This document shows positions 24,051 through 30,621 of a DNA stretch of 34,649 nucleotides, piece by piece; positions within the stretch are counted from its first letter, which is position 1, and every line of letters begins with the position of its first letter. Origin of the DNA: a virus. The translations under genes were made by a program, and so were the position numbers. The stretch spans positions 1 to 34,649 of IMG/VR virus record IMGVR_UViG_3300009790_000034. One strand, given 5' to 3'. The notes beneath the pieces are model-generated. The model saw only the letters and a list, made by a program, of their open reading frames with translations. It had not been told where the DNA came from and did no database searches.

Positions 24051-24332
24051 ATGAAAATTAAATTTATTAAACCAGGTGCTTTTATTAAGCACAATAATGA
24101 ATTTGGTGTTACATTAGTAGCATCAAATAATGAGAACCATGTCAACTTCTTTGATGAGTATGGTGATCACAGAGTAATTAATGCTCAAGATGTAGAATAC
24201 CCAACAGATGTAGAACTACATAATGAGCTATTGTTGAACCTTGAACTTAGAGAATTAGCCTTAGATAACAATCTAATAGAGATTGATACTTGGGGTAGTG
24301 ATTATCTTAGTCTAATAAAATCGTTTGCCTAA
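24051..24332 (+). CDS. Small hypothetical protein (93 aa)
   Basis: First gene of the envelope-linked cluster. The first ~55 residues look like a small beta barrel ('KPGAFIKHNNEFGVTLVASN', then 'VNFFDEYGDHRVINAQDVEY'), as in many short phage proteins that may bind partner proteins. The rest is helical and acidic ('LHNELLLNLELRELALDNNL'). No signal or membrane segment. It ends 4 nt before the small lipoprotein start. Function not recognised. Confidence 0.6.
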   Translation: MKIKFIKPGAFIKHNNEFGVTLVASNNENHVNFFDEYGDHRVINAQDVEYPTDVELHNELLLNLELRELALDNNLIEIDTWGSDYLSLIKSFA

Positions 24333-24336
24333 TATT

Positions 24337-24495
24337 ATGAAAAGAAAAATTATGTACTTACTACTGGCTCTATTCGTATTAGGGCCAGTATTAACATCTT
24401 GCAGTAGTCAACGTGGAATGTGTAAAAGTAAAAAGAAATACTACAAATCACAGAAGTGTTGGAATGCTAAGAAGCAAAGAATGGTTAGATGTTAA
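24337..24495 (+). CDS. Small phage lipoprotein (52 aa)
   Basis: A lipoprotein signal is clear: positive start MKRK, a hydrophobic core 'YLLLALFVLGPV', then the lipobox LTSC with lipidated Cys 22. The mature part is only 31 residues, strongly basic, with four more cysteines after the lipidated one (C29, C41, C52 and the anchor's neighbours). It lacks the acidic SDDD-type signal of the next lipoprotein, so it may stay facing the periplasm. Possible roles are an outer-membrane spanin partner (Rz1-like), a superinfection-exclusion peptide or an envelope stress factor. Its stop overlaps the next start. Confidence 0.7.
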   Translation: MKRKIMYLLLALFVLGPVLTSCSSQRGMCKSKKKYYKSQKCWNAKKQRMVRC

Positions 24496-24560
24496 ACTTA
24501 ATCATAGGTATAGCCTACTTACTATTAGTAGGCTTATACCTTTACTTACACACAAAATAA
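24489..24560 (+). CDS. Single-pass membrane micropeptide (23 aa)
   Basis: ATG 24489-24491 overlaps the end of the small lipoprotein gene by 7 nt and the frame runs to TAA 24558-24560, 1 nt before the next ATG. The product is nearly one hydrophobic helix (MLNLIIGIAYLLLVGLYLY then LHTK). Exact packing between two lipoprotein genes supports it. It could be a membrane partner of either lipoprotein. Confidence 0.5.
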   Translation: MLNLIIGIAYLLLVGLYLYLHTK

Positions 24561-24561
24561 A

Positions 24562-25008
24562 ATGAAATATTTATATATCATTGCTTTATCATTGAGTTTT
24601 ATCTCTTGTAGCTCAGATGATGACATAGCAATACTTGAGTCAGAAGTATTTATATATACTATTGACCCTAACAAGGAACAGTATGAAGGAGATATGAGTG
24701 ATTACCAGTATCTGTATTTAGCACATACCAGTGATAAATCATGTCAAACTTTAGCTGATTGGACTACTTTTAATTATACATCCAATGGACCATTGTCATA
24801 TGAAGACTATTTAATCTATTATTTTATGCCACCTTATGCTATAGGGTATGGTAGTAAACCGGATTATAAAATATTCAGTAACAATATCTATGATATAGAA
24901 GTAGATTCAACGGAGATCAGTTGCTACAATAATATTGGTGAGTCATTACTCATTACTAATTTGAGCACGCTGATTGAGAATGGAGACCTTATTATTAACT
25001 TAAATTAA
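24562..25008 (+). CDS. Surface-exposed phage lipoprotein (148 aa)
   Basis: N-terminal lipoprotein signal 'MKYLYIIALSLSFISC' with lipidated Cys 16, followed directly by SSDDD. In Bacteroidota an acidic stretch just after the cysteine is the lipoprotein export signal that sends the protein to the outer face of the outer membrane. The mature domain is acidic and Tyr-rich, with three further cysteines (near residues 60, 119 and others) that could form disulfides. No family recognised. A phage-encoded lipoprotein on the host surface suggests receptor masking or superinfection exclusion (T5 Llp is the classic precedent, though not a sequence relative). It lies between two membrane-peptide genes in one operon. 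Confidence 0.75.
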   Translation: MKYLYIIALSLSFISCSSDDDIAILESEVFIYTIDPNKEQYEGDMSDYQYLYLAHTSDKSCQTLADWTTFNYTSNGPLSYEDYLIYYFMPPYAIGYGSKPDYKIFSNNIYDIEVDSTEISCYNNIGESLLITNLSTLIENGDLIINLN

Positions 25009-25014
25009 TAGATT

Positions 25015-25335
25015 ATGGAAAGTCCTTTTGTAAAGAGGTTACTCAAGTTTATACTTGTAGTACTTCAACCTTTATGCGCTGTATATTTAATGTATATAGC
25101 CTTTATTGATTATGATTGGTTGTTTGCAATAGTTGCATCACCAATAATGCTTCTATCTACAGCAGTGCATTTAGCACTACTTGATAGAATTAAAATCTTA
25201 CCTAATATAAAATTTACTAAGAAATCCCAGTTTGGCCTTTCAATAGGCTTAGCATCTAACGGATCTCTTGCAATACTAGTTCCTTTCTTATACATAGTTA
25301 TAGGCTATAATAAGAAATTACCACTAGAATTGTGA
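25015..25335 (+). CDS. Small integral membrane protein (106 aa)
   Basis: Three hydrophobic segments: about residues 9-30 ('LLKFILVVLQPLCAVYLMYI'), 36-54 ('LFAIVASPIMLLSTAVHLAL') and 80-98 ('ASNGSLAILVPFLYIVIGY'), separated by short basic loops ('DRIKILPNIKFTKKSQ'). Short size and three helices fit class I holins, which would complement the endolysin on the other arm. The position in the accessory cluster equally fits an exclusion or envelope protein. It starts 6 nt after the surface lipoprotein gene. No family signature seen. Confidence 0.6.
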   Translation: MESPFVKRLLKFILVVLQPLCAVYLMYIAFIDYDWLFAIVASPIMLLSTAVHLALLDRIKILPNIKFTKKSQFGLSIGLASNGSLAILVPFLYIVIGYNKKLPLEL

Positions 25336-25430
25336 CACCAATGTCATACTAATAATAACATAGTATTATATACTATATTATACAGTAGTATTGAGGCTAA
25401 AGAATACTTGGTTAGGTAAGTGATAACCAT

Positions 25431-25521
25431 TGTGTGTGATGGGGCAGTCAAATTGTTTAGTTTTTGATTAGTTTTCATAGAATTTAATTTCTCATAAGAA
25501 ATGACTGTCCCTAAACACACA
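25431..25521 (+). ncRNA. Long hairpin in the leader before the DUF4846-like gene
   Basis: TGTGTGT (25431-25437) pairs with ACACACA (25515-25521), and GGGGCAGTC (25441-25449) with GACTGTCCC (25503-25511, one G-T pair), separated by a 3x3 internal loop. An ATTTCT/AGAAAT hairpin (25487-25502) stacks directly on the inner stem. The G-T pair favours a rightward RNA. The wider gap 25336-25581 also has ATAGTA/TACTAT and TGACA/TGTCA hairpins. It could be an untranslated RNA or a regulatory leader; strand and ends are uncertain. Confidence 0.5.
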
Positions 25522-25527
25522 TATTTT

Positions 25528-25549
25528 CCTAATTATTTTTCTCCCAAGC
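25528..25549 (+). repeat. Copy of the CCTAWTTATTTTTCTCCC motif
   Basis: CCTAATTATTTTTCTCCC followed by AAGC. Closely matched at 33589-33610 and more loosely at 23346-23366, each time shortly before a rightward gene. Here CTCC also pairs with GGAG (25541-25553) in a small hairpin. Confidence 0.5.
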
Positions 25550-25581
25550 GGAGATTTGCTAACATTTAAACTCTTATAACA

Positions 25582-26361
25582 ATGAAAAATATTATTTACC
25601 TATTGTGCCTGATGGTTACTATACCTATATCAGCACAAATACCAAGCAAAACAAGCAAAACTATCAGTAGCTTGTATAAAAAACCAAAGAATGCCAAAAA
25701 TTATGAAAGATTTGAAGATGCATTCTCAGAATGGATAGTTAGTCACCCATTAAAAAAGGATGATGTACTTAAGTACCATACAGGCGCTGTAAAGTATTCT
25801 CAACCTAATGATATCTATGATGCAGTATTTGATTATGAAATAGGGCCTTTAGATTTACATCAGTGTGCTGATGCAGCAATGTACCTATGGGCATCATATA
25901 ATTATAGTGCTGGACCTGAATTCTATGAAAGATTATACTTTAATGGAGCAGATGGTACAGAATATAACTATTTAAACTATTTGAAAACATCAGGAAGAGA
26001 AGATAACTGCAAAACATTCAGAAGATGGCTTGATCTTGTATGGACATATGCTAACACATGGTCTATATCAGAGTATAATCTTGTTTCTGTACCTATTTGG
26101 GATATCCAACCGGGTGATATATTAATTGTAGGTGGCTTTCCTGGGCATGCAGTAAGTGTTGTGGATGTGTTGTTAGACGCTGAGACTGGTCATAAGTATT
26201 TTATGCTGGCTCAAAGCTTTATGCCTGCTCAGGAAAACCATATACTTAAAAATCCTGCAACAGGAGATGTATGGTATGAAATAGAAGCATACATGACACA
26301 TGTTAGAACACCACAATATTCCTTTCACATTAATGATTTAAAGAGATGGCGCACGAAATAG
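25582..26361 (+). CDS. Secreted DUF4846-like protein, possible cysteine hydrolase (259 aa)
   Basis: An N-terminal signal peptide (MKNIIYLLCLMVTIPISAQ) directs export. The mature part carries the phrases I associate with the DUF4846 family: 'HQCADAAMYLWASY' (C95), 'WDIQPGDILIVGGFPGHAVS' (H189) and 'FMLAQSFMPAQENHILKNP', then 'TPQYSF'. A Cys early, a PGHA histidine and a polar residue after it resemble the catalytic order of NlpC/P60- or papain-like enzymes, so a secreted peptidase or amidase is plausible but unproven. Relatives are mostly cellular genes of Bacteroidota and Proteobacteria, which suggests a host-derived accessory gene. It lies downstream of the envelope cluster behind a structured leader, and its end overlaps the next gene by 16 nt. 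Confidence 0.75.
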   Translation: MKNIIYLLCLMVTIPISAQIPSKTSKTISSLYKKPKNAKNYERFEDAFSEWIVSHPLKKDDVLKYHTGAVKYSQPNDIYDAVFDYEIGPLDLHQCADAAMYLWASYNYSAGPEFYERLYFNGADGTEYNYLNYLKTSGREDNCKTFRRWLDLVWTYANTWSISEYNLVSVPIWDIQPGDILIVGGFPGHAVSVVDVLLDAETGHKYFMLAQSFMPAQENHILKNPATGDVWYEIEAYMTHVRTPQYSFHINDLKRWRTK

Positions 26362-26828
26362 AAATACCAATACCTTTTGACACTGCCTATGAGCTCATTA
26401 AAAATGGGCTTGTAGAGCATGTCAACAGAGACGCAGTAGTAGAATGCTTAATGGAGACAATGGATAAAGAAAGTATAGCAATAATTATTATGCTAATGCA
26501 ACAATCTGTTCAATATGTACCATTAATACCTGGTGATTATGTTAAATTTCATCATAAATCAGTTTATTTTGGAGACAAATATGACACTGATGTCCTTTTA
26601 GACATGGGATTGATGGTTGGAGACTATATGTTTGGAAGAATACCATACAAAGATGATTATGGTAATACACCTAAAAGATTTAGTCCAAGACAAAGTATAG
26701 ATATGTTTGTTTATGACAATGATAAGAAATTTATTATTGATAGACAGAGAATAGATACACATTCTTTAACATTTGTGCCTGAAGAAAGTATTCCATATAT
26801 AAAAAGCAAAAATGCACAAGATATATAA
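26346..26828 (+). CDS. Hypothetical protein (160 aa)
   Basis: No family recognised. The first 55 residues are helical ('AYELIKNGLVEHVNRDAVVE', 'MDKESIAIIIMLMQQSVQYV'). The rest is beta-rich, with 'PGDYVKFHHKSVYFGDKYD' and a Tyr/Asp-rich middle, perhaps a small barrel. No signal peptide. It overlaps the DUF4846-like gene by 16 nt and the winged-helix gene by 17 nt, so all three are cotranslated. Confidence 0.55.
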   Translation: MAHEIEIPIPFDTAYELIKNGLVEHVNRDAVVECLMETMDKESIAIIIMLMQQSVQYVPLIPGDYVKFHHKSVYFGDKYDTDVLLDMGLMVGDYMFGRIPYKDDYGNTPKRFSPRQSIDMFVYDNDKKFIIDRQRIDTHSLTFVPEESIPYIKSKNAQDI

Positions 26829-27066
26829 GAGATTTGGTATAGTTAACTGGGAAGTTATGTCTAATCCAATAATTTCACCACAAGAGAAAGCATTATATGC
26901 ATTATTATGTGTCTATTGTGGAGATAAAAGGGAGTGCTTTCCTTCTATATCAACACTTGCAGATACATTAGACCTGAGTCAGCGTCAAGTAAGCAGATTA
27001 ATAAAAAACTTGAAGATTCATGGGATAATAGCAAGAAAAGGACGTAAGATCCTATTATTGAATTAG
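26812..27066 (+). CDS. Winged helix-turn-helix protein (84 aa)
   Basis: A small DNA-binding protein of the HTH_36 type used by replication initiators and regulators. 'ISPQEKALYALLCVYCGDKR' is the first helix pair. 'FPSISTLADTLDLSQRQVSR' and 'LIKNLKIHGIIARKGRK' give the helix-turn-helix and wing. At 84 residues it is only the DNA-binding domain. It could control the early operon or bind an origin. A GTTAGC/GCTAAC hairpin follows its stop codon. Confidence 0.75.
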   Translation: MHKIYKRFGIVNWEVMSNPIISPQEKALYALLCVYCGDKRECFPSISTLADTLDLSQRQVSRLIKNLKIHGIIARKGRKILLLN

Positions 27067-27069
27067 TGC

Positions 27070-27090
27070 GTTAGCTATTATTATGCTAAC
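27070..27090 (+). other. Hairpin right after the winged-helix gene
   Basis: GTTAGC (27070-27075) pairs with GCTAAC (27085-27090) around a 9-base loop, 3 nt after the stop codon. No U tract follows, so it may be an RNA-stabilising hairpin or a binding site rather than a full terminator. Confidence 0.45.
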
Positions 27091-27150
27091 AATTTACACT
27101 TTGAGCCTGTAATATGCACTTATAAACCATAAAGACTGTATAATTTTTGT

Positions 27151-27158
27151 TACTTTTG
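27151..27158 (+). promoter_or_regulatory. Promoter -7 element TACTTTTG
   Basis: TACTTTTG fits TAnnTTTG and is identical to elements at 8604-8611 (other strand) and 28155-28162. It lies 21 nt before the ATG at 27180, giving a very short leader. No TTG at the ideal upstream distance. Confidence 0.5.
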
Positions 27159-27179
27159 ATTTGACTCAGATGTAATAAG

Positions 27180-27455
27180 ATGATACTACAACTCCCAAAT
27201 GGCAGAATTATAGAATGTTCAGTAGAACAGTATCTATCTATGTCAGATCAAGAGATAAAAGATCTTAATGGTATTGGCTCAGCATATACAAAAGAAGTAG
27301 GTAACCCATTCTATGGTTTGTATGCTAATACAACATTAGCACGCAAAGAAGCTTTAGAAGATATGAAATCAGAAAAGGAATATGAACCCAGACTGGATGA
27401 AGTATCTGATATAGACAAAATGAATGATGACTATTTCCACTCAGATGATATCTGA
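27180..27455 (+). CDS. Small acidic hypothetical protein (91 aa)
   Basis: Opening 'MILQLPNGRIIECSVEQYLS' reads as two strands and a helix, followed by 'MSDQEIKDLNG' and an acidic disordered tail. I recall similar openings in Bacteroidota phage proteins, but no function is known to me. It begins a short unit with the SSB candidate 36 nt downstream, which suggests a replication-related role. No membrane segment or motif for catalysis. Confidence 0.6.
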   Translation: MILQLPNGRIIECSVEQYLSMSDQEIKDLNGIGSAYTKEVGNPFYGLYANTTLARKEALEDMKSEKEYEPRLDEVSDIDKMNDDYFHSDDI

Positions 27456-27491
27456 TTAATCAATTTTTTTCACCTTTTAAATATTTTAATT

Positions 27492-28073
27492 ATGTCAACA
27501 GTCAAAATAGTGGCTGATGAACTGGGTAATGTAATACGCCAGTCATCAAAAAATCCTGAGTTTGGATACATTAGACTCACACAATCAAGAAGTATGATAG
27601 GTTCTAACAATTTTGTAAATGTAAAGAACTTGTCTACATTAATTCACGGTAAATTAGAAGAACTAGAACAAACCGGTCTTCAACATACTAAAGAGATCAA
27701 TGGAAAGATCTATGTAATTGAGCAAGTAACACCGTTCAATGAAGAAAATCCAGACAGAGATCTTAAATACGCTGGAGATACAGGTATTATATGTGCAACC
27801 CAAGATGGGGAACCTATTTATAGGAAAACATTTTATTCAGAAGATGTAAATGTATCTGACACATTAATTGCTCATGCTAATGGTGATGCTATTAGAGAAG
27901 CAAACGGTACTTCGGCTAAAATTATGAAAGAAGTTCAACCAAAGCAAGTTAACTTAGAAGATTCTATTGCTGAGATTGAAGAAAATGATTCTGCAACAGA
28001 AGTAGTTGAAGCAGAAACTGAAGAACCTGTAGAAATTACAGAAGATGAGGGCGTAGAGTCCTTTGACCTGTAA
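27492..28073 (+). CDS. Candidate single-stranded DNA-binding protein (193 aa)
   Basis: The first ~135 residues are beta-rich and could hold an OB-like core ('FGYIRLTQSRSMIGSNNFVN', 'INGKIYVIEQVTPFNEENPD', 'TGIICATQDGEPIYRKTFYS'). The last ~45 residues are very acidic and end in 'EDEGVESFDL', like the acidic C-tail ending in aromatic or hydrophobic residues by which SSBs and T7 gp2.5 recruit partners. Location ahead of nuclease and helicase genes supports an SSB. No classic SSB signature is present, so this stays an inference. Another acidic-tailed replication accessory protein is the alternative. Confidence 0.45.
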   Translation: MSTVKIVADELGNVIRQSSKNPEFGYIRLTQSRSMIGSNNFVNVKNLSTLIHGKLEELEQTGLQHTKEINGKIYVIEQVTPFNEENPDRDLKYAGDTGIICATQDGEPIYRKTFYSEDVNVSDTLIAHANGDAIREANGTSAKIMKEVQPKQVNLEDSIAEIEENDSATEVVEAETEEPVEITEDEGVESFDL

Positions 28074-28104
28074 TATTTACTATATATAAATACAAAAATC
28101 ATTT

Positions 28105-28157
28105 GTACTGATGCTAAAAGGATTGCATAATAATGTGCACGACATTCCTATCAGTAC
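28105..28157 (+). other. 53-bp inverted-repeat element before the 172-residue gene
   Basis: GTACTGAT (28105-28112) and ATCAGTAC (28150-28157) form a perfect 8-bp stem. Inside it AGGA/TCCT and GCAT/ATGT pairs can stack. The right arm runs into TACTTTTG (28155-28162), a -7-type element, so the repeat overlaps a possible promoter. A further ATAC..GTAT hairpin with a T-rich tail lies at 28170-28200. Confidence 0.5.
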
Positions 28158-28205
28158 TTTTGCTTGATCATACGGTTTGGAGCCCGGTATTTATATTTTT
28201 ATCAC

Positions 28206-28217
28206 TTATGTTTAACC
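28206..28217 (+). promoter_or_regulatory. Leader motif TTATGTTTAACC
   Basis: Identical to the leftward copy at 8966-8955. It follows a hairpin with a T-rich tail and ends 15 nt before the chosen ATG at 28233, supporting that start. Confidence 0.55.
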
Positions 28218-28232
28218 TTATATAATAATAAT

Positions 28233-28751
28233 ATGTTTAATCCACAACAATTAAAATCACTTAAAGAACATCAAATAGAGCAGTCAATCATAGATACAGA
28301 AAAAAGACTAAACTATTATGGTATATTATCAGAATACCAGTTACATCCAAAAGATTTAGTTCAAAATTTGAGCTATCGTAAACTTAATCCATATCAACAT
28401 TTTTTGTTTAAACGTGTACTACATGGTTTAAACATGTATAATGCTGAAGAGAAAGCAAAACTACATTGGGACAAGAAAAGAAGGATAACAAGAGTATGGA
28501 AACGTGCCCAAAAAGAAATAAATAATTGGAAACAAATTATTTGTAATAAGAAAGTAAATGATTATTTTAGAGATACATTTACAGGACCTGCTGCTGAGTA
28601 TATTATATCAATACCACCAGAGGAAACACTTGAAAATTTTACTAATACTATGACATTGAAAGATCTTGGCATTACATATGAAGACGTGATACTAAGATTT
28701 ATGCAGAAAGGATTACTTCCAAGAACTTTTCTAACATTAAAAGCTGCATGA
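28233..28751 (+). CDS. Hypothetical helical protein (172 aa)
   Basis: No family recognised. Mostly helical and basic in its first 120 residues ('FNPQQLKSLKEHQIEQSIID', 'NPYQHFLFKRVLHGLNMYNA', 'RITRVWKRAQKEINNWKQII'), with an acidic/hydrophobic C-terminus. ATG 28233 is chosen over a TTG at 28164 because the latter would place a structured leader and the TTATGTTTAACC motif inside the gene. It overlaps the HNH gene by 4 nt (ATGA), so a DNA-related role is plausible. Confidence 0.6.
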   Translation: MFNPQQLKSLKEHQIEQSIIDTEKRLNYYGILSEYQLHPKDLVQNLSYRKLNPYQHFLFKRVLHGLNMYNAEEKAKLHWDKKRRITRVWKRAQKEINNWKQIICNKKVNDYFRDTFTGPAAEYIISIPPEETLENFTNTMTLKDLGITYEDVILRFMQKGLLPRTFLTLKAA

Positions 28752-29173
28752 AGATTAAGAAAAAACTATGCTATAGCTGTGATACAGAGCAAGTTATATG
28801 GAAGAATCATGAAGGCAACAAGTATTGTAAAATTTGCTGGTTTAAAATTAAACAACAAGATAATTTTAAATCAGATTTCTATAGGAAGTTTAAGAAACCC
28901 AGACAGAAGATTAAATCTAAGTCTAATAAAATGAAGAGAACTGAGTTGGCCTACCGTACATTACGGAAGGCCTTCTTAGATCATCATCCTGTTTGTAAAG
29001 CAAGTTTAGCTAAATGCACAGTTAAATCTACAGATGTGCATCATATGAAAGGAAGGGGTAAATATCATCTTGATACTACTACATGGCTTGCAGTATGCAG
29101 ATCATGTCACATGTTTATAGAAGAAAACCCTGATCTTGCTAATGAATTTGGATTTTCAAAATCAAAACTATGA
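28748..29173 (+). CDS. HNH endonuclease with N-terminal zinc ribbon (141 aa)
   Basis: Residues 1-35 hold two CxxC pairs (C8/C11 and C27/C30), a zinc ribbon. A lysine-rich linker follows (~45-65). The HNH domain spans ~78-130: 'TDVHHMKGRGKYHLDTTTW' with the paired histidines (H98-H99), then 'AVCRSCHMFIEENP' with a CxxCH zinc knuckle and the Asn. The enzyme probably nicks or cuts DNA. In phages HNH proteins act in packaging, recombination or as homing enzymes. Lack of an intron or split gene nearby argues against homing. Coupled to both neighbours by ATGA overlaps. Confidence 0.85.
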   Translation: MKIKKKLCYSCDTEQVIWKNHEGNKYCKICWFKIKQQDNFKSDFYRKFKKPRQKIKSKSNKMKRTELAYRTLRKAFLDHHPVCKASLAKCTVKSTDVHHMKGRGKYHLDTTTWLAVCRSCHMFIEENPDLANEFGFSKSKL

Positions 29174-29277
29174 ATAATAATAAAAAAGGCTGGAACTGGT
29201 TTGCAATAATAACCTGGTCTATAATACTCTTATTTACATATACATTATGGAAATATATAATAAAGATGTTCCTGTGA
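29170..29277 (+). CDS. Small membrane protein (35 aa)
   Basis: ATG 29170-29172 forms an ATGA overlap with the HNH stop, and the frame runs to TGA 29275-29277, 31 nt inside the helicase gene. The product has a polar start (MNNNKKGWNW) and one membrane helix 'FAIITWSIILLFTYTLWKYI'. Tight coupling and a textbook membrane helix support it, though no family is known. Confidence 0.5.
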   Translation: MNNNKKGWNWFAIITWSIILLFTYTLWKYIIKMFL

Positions 29278-30374
29278 ATAAAGATAGGGATGTTATACAA
29301 AAAGATGCATTGTCTATAGCAATGCAGCATAAAAGATGTGGTCTTGGGATATCAATGGGTGTTGGTAAAACACGTATTGCTATAGAGCACCTCAAAAGAA
29401 ATTATCATCCCCTTATACAAGTACTTGTAGTAGTACCTAAGAATACAGTTAAGCAGTCTTGGATTGATGAATTGAATAAAATGAGAGCTTTACATCTTAG
29501 AGGACATATTATATTTAGTACATATCTCTCTTTAAATAAGCAAAATCCAAATGAATATGATATTGTTTATTTAGATGAGTGTCATAGCTTGTTAGAATCA
29601 CATAAAACTTTCTTAGATGAATTTAATGGTAAGATATTAGGTCTTACTGGTACACCACCAAGAAGAAAGAGTAGTGAGAAAGGCAGAATGGTACAAAGAT
29701 ATTGTCCAATCAAGTATGAATTTTCAGTTGATGATGCAACTGAGTCAAAAATATTAAATGATTACCAAATTGTTGTACATCAACTTGAGTTATCTGATTT
29801 AAAAACATTAAAGAAGAAAACTAAAGATGGTAGACAATGGTATACTTCAGAAAAGAAAGACTACGCATATGTAGTACAAAGAGTAGTGGCAGCTCAGACA
29901 CAAAAGCAGATGCAATTTGCTTCTATAATGAGAATGCGTGCTCTAATGGATTACAGTACAAAAGAAACCTATGTAAAGGACCTACTTAGGAAAGTAAAAA
30001 CAAAATGTATTGTCTTTGCTAATACTATGCAACAAGCAGATCGTGTTTGTAAGCATAGTTATCATTCAAAGAATCCAAACTCTGAAGCTAATCTTGAGTT
30101 ATTTAGTGATGGACGGATAGATAAACTATCTTGTGTATTACAACTTAGTGAAGGTGTTACTATTCCAGGCCTAAAGCAAGGTATTATTATGCATGCATAT
30201 GGTAATGAAAGGAAGACAGCACAAAGAATTGGTAGATTACTCAGATTAAATCCATCAAATACTGCAGTGTGTCACATATTGTGTTATAAAAATACACAAG
30301 ATGAGACTTGGGTAGCCAAAGCACTAAAGGATTTTGATGATAATAAAATTAAATATTATAATCCAACAATATAA
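29247..30374 (+). CDS. Superfamily 2 DNA helicase, DECH box (375 aa)
   Basis: An ATP-driven DNA translocase. Motif I SMGVGKT (36-42), motif II LDECH (109-113), motif III LTGTPP (133-138) and motif VI QRIGRLLR (~326-333) are all present in order, with 'VVVPKNTVKQSW' as motif Ia. It is short for the superfamily and lacks extra domains, like phage UvsW- or SNF2-type repair helicases. In a phage it probably remodels branched DNA at forks or during recombination. It lies between the HNH gene and small zinc-ribbon genes in the replication arm. Confidence 0.9.
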   Translation: MEIYNKDVPVNKDRDVIQKDALSIAMQHKRCGLGISMGVGKTRIAIEHLKRNYHPLIQVLVVVPKNTVKQSWIDELNKMRALHLRGHIIFSTYLSLNKQNPNEYDIVYLDECHSLLESHKTFLDEFNGKILGLTGTPPRRKSSEKGRMVQRYCPIKYEFSVDDATESKILNDYQIVVHQLELSDLKTLKKKTKDGRQWYTSEKKDYAYVVQRVVAAQTQKQMQFASIMRMRALMDYSTKETYVKDLLRKVKTKCIVFANTMQQADRVCKHSYHSKNPNSEANLELFSDGRIDKLSCVLQLSEGVTIPGLKQGIIMHAYGNERKTAQRIGRLLRLNPSNTAVCHILCYKNTQDETWVAKALKDFDDNKIKYYNPTI

Positions 30375-30377
30375 TTT

Positions 30378-30614
30378 ATGGGAAAAATGAAAGAAATTTT
30401 CATGGAAATGGTTGAACACGAATATAATGGATCACATGATGCATTTATTCAAGACATGGCCAAACAAACTTGTGAGGAGTTTGTTCCGTGGAATCAAGAT
30501 ACGTGTTTAAATTGTAACAACACAACTATGGAACGTAATGAAACTGAGGCAAGATGCTTAGCATGTGGTCAAGAGTTTGTTTATGTTGACGGAGAAATTT
30601 TAAGATTTAAATAA
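30378..30614 (+). CDS. Small zinc-ribbon protein (78 aa)
   Basis: A helical, acidic N-terminus (residues 1-38) leads into a zinc ribbon with CLNC (43-46) and CLAC (~60-63) and a closing beta hairpin 'QEFVYVDGEILRF'. The two CxxC pairs 17 residues apart are typical of a rubredoxin-like knuckle that binds nucleic acid or a partner protein. It starts 3 nt after the helicase stop. Function unknown. Confidence 0.65.
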   Translation: MGKMKEIFMEMVEHEYNGSHDAFIQDMAKQTCEEFVPWNQDTCLNCNNTTMERNETEARCLACGQEFVYVDGEILRFK

Positions 30615-30621
30615 ATATATT

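Noticed and set aside
27456-27480. Terminator after the 91-residue gene (TGATTAATCA plus T run)
   Set aside because: The palindrome leaves a 2-base loop and only four A/T-rich pairs, too weak for a hairpin terminator.
28164-28232. N-terminal extension of the 172-residue protein from TTG 28164
   Set aside because: This stretch contains a hairpin with T-rich tail and the TTATGTTTAACC motif, and ATG 28233 follows at the spacing seen for other genes.
28748-29173. HNH gene as a homing endonuclease or mobile element
   Set aside because: It is coupled to both neighbours by ATGA overlaps and no split gene or intron is seen.
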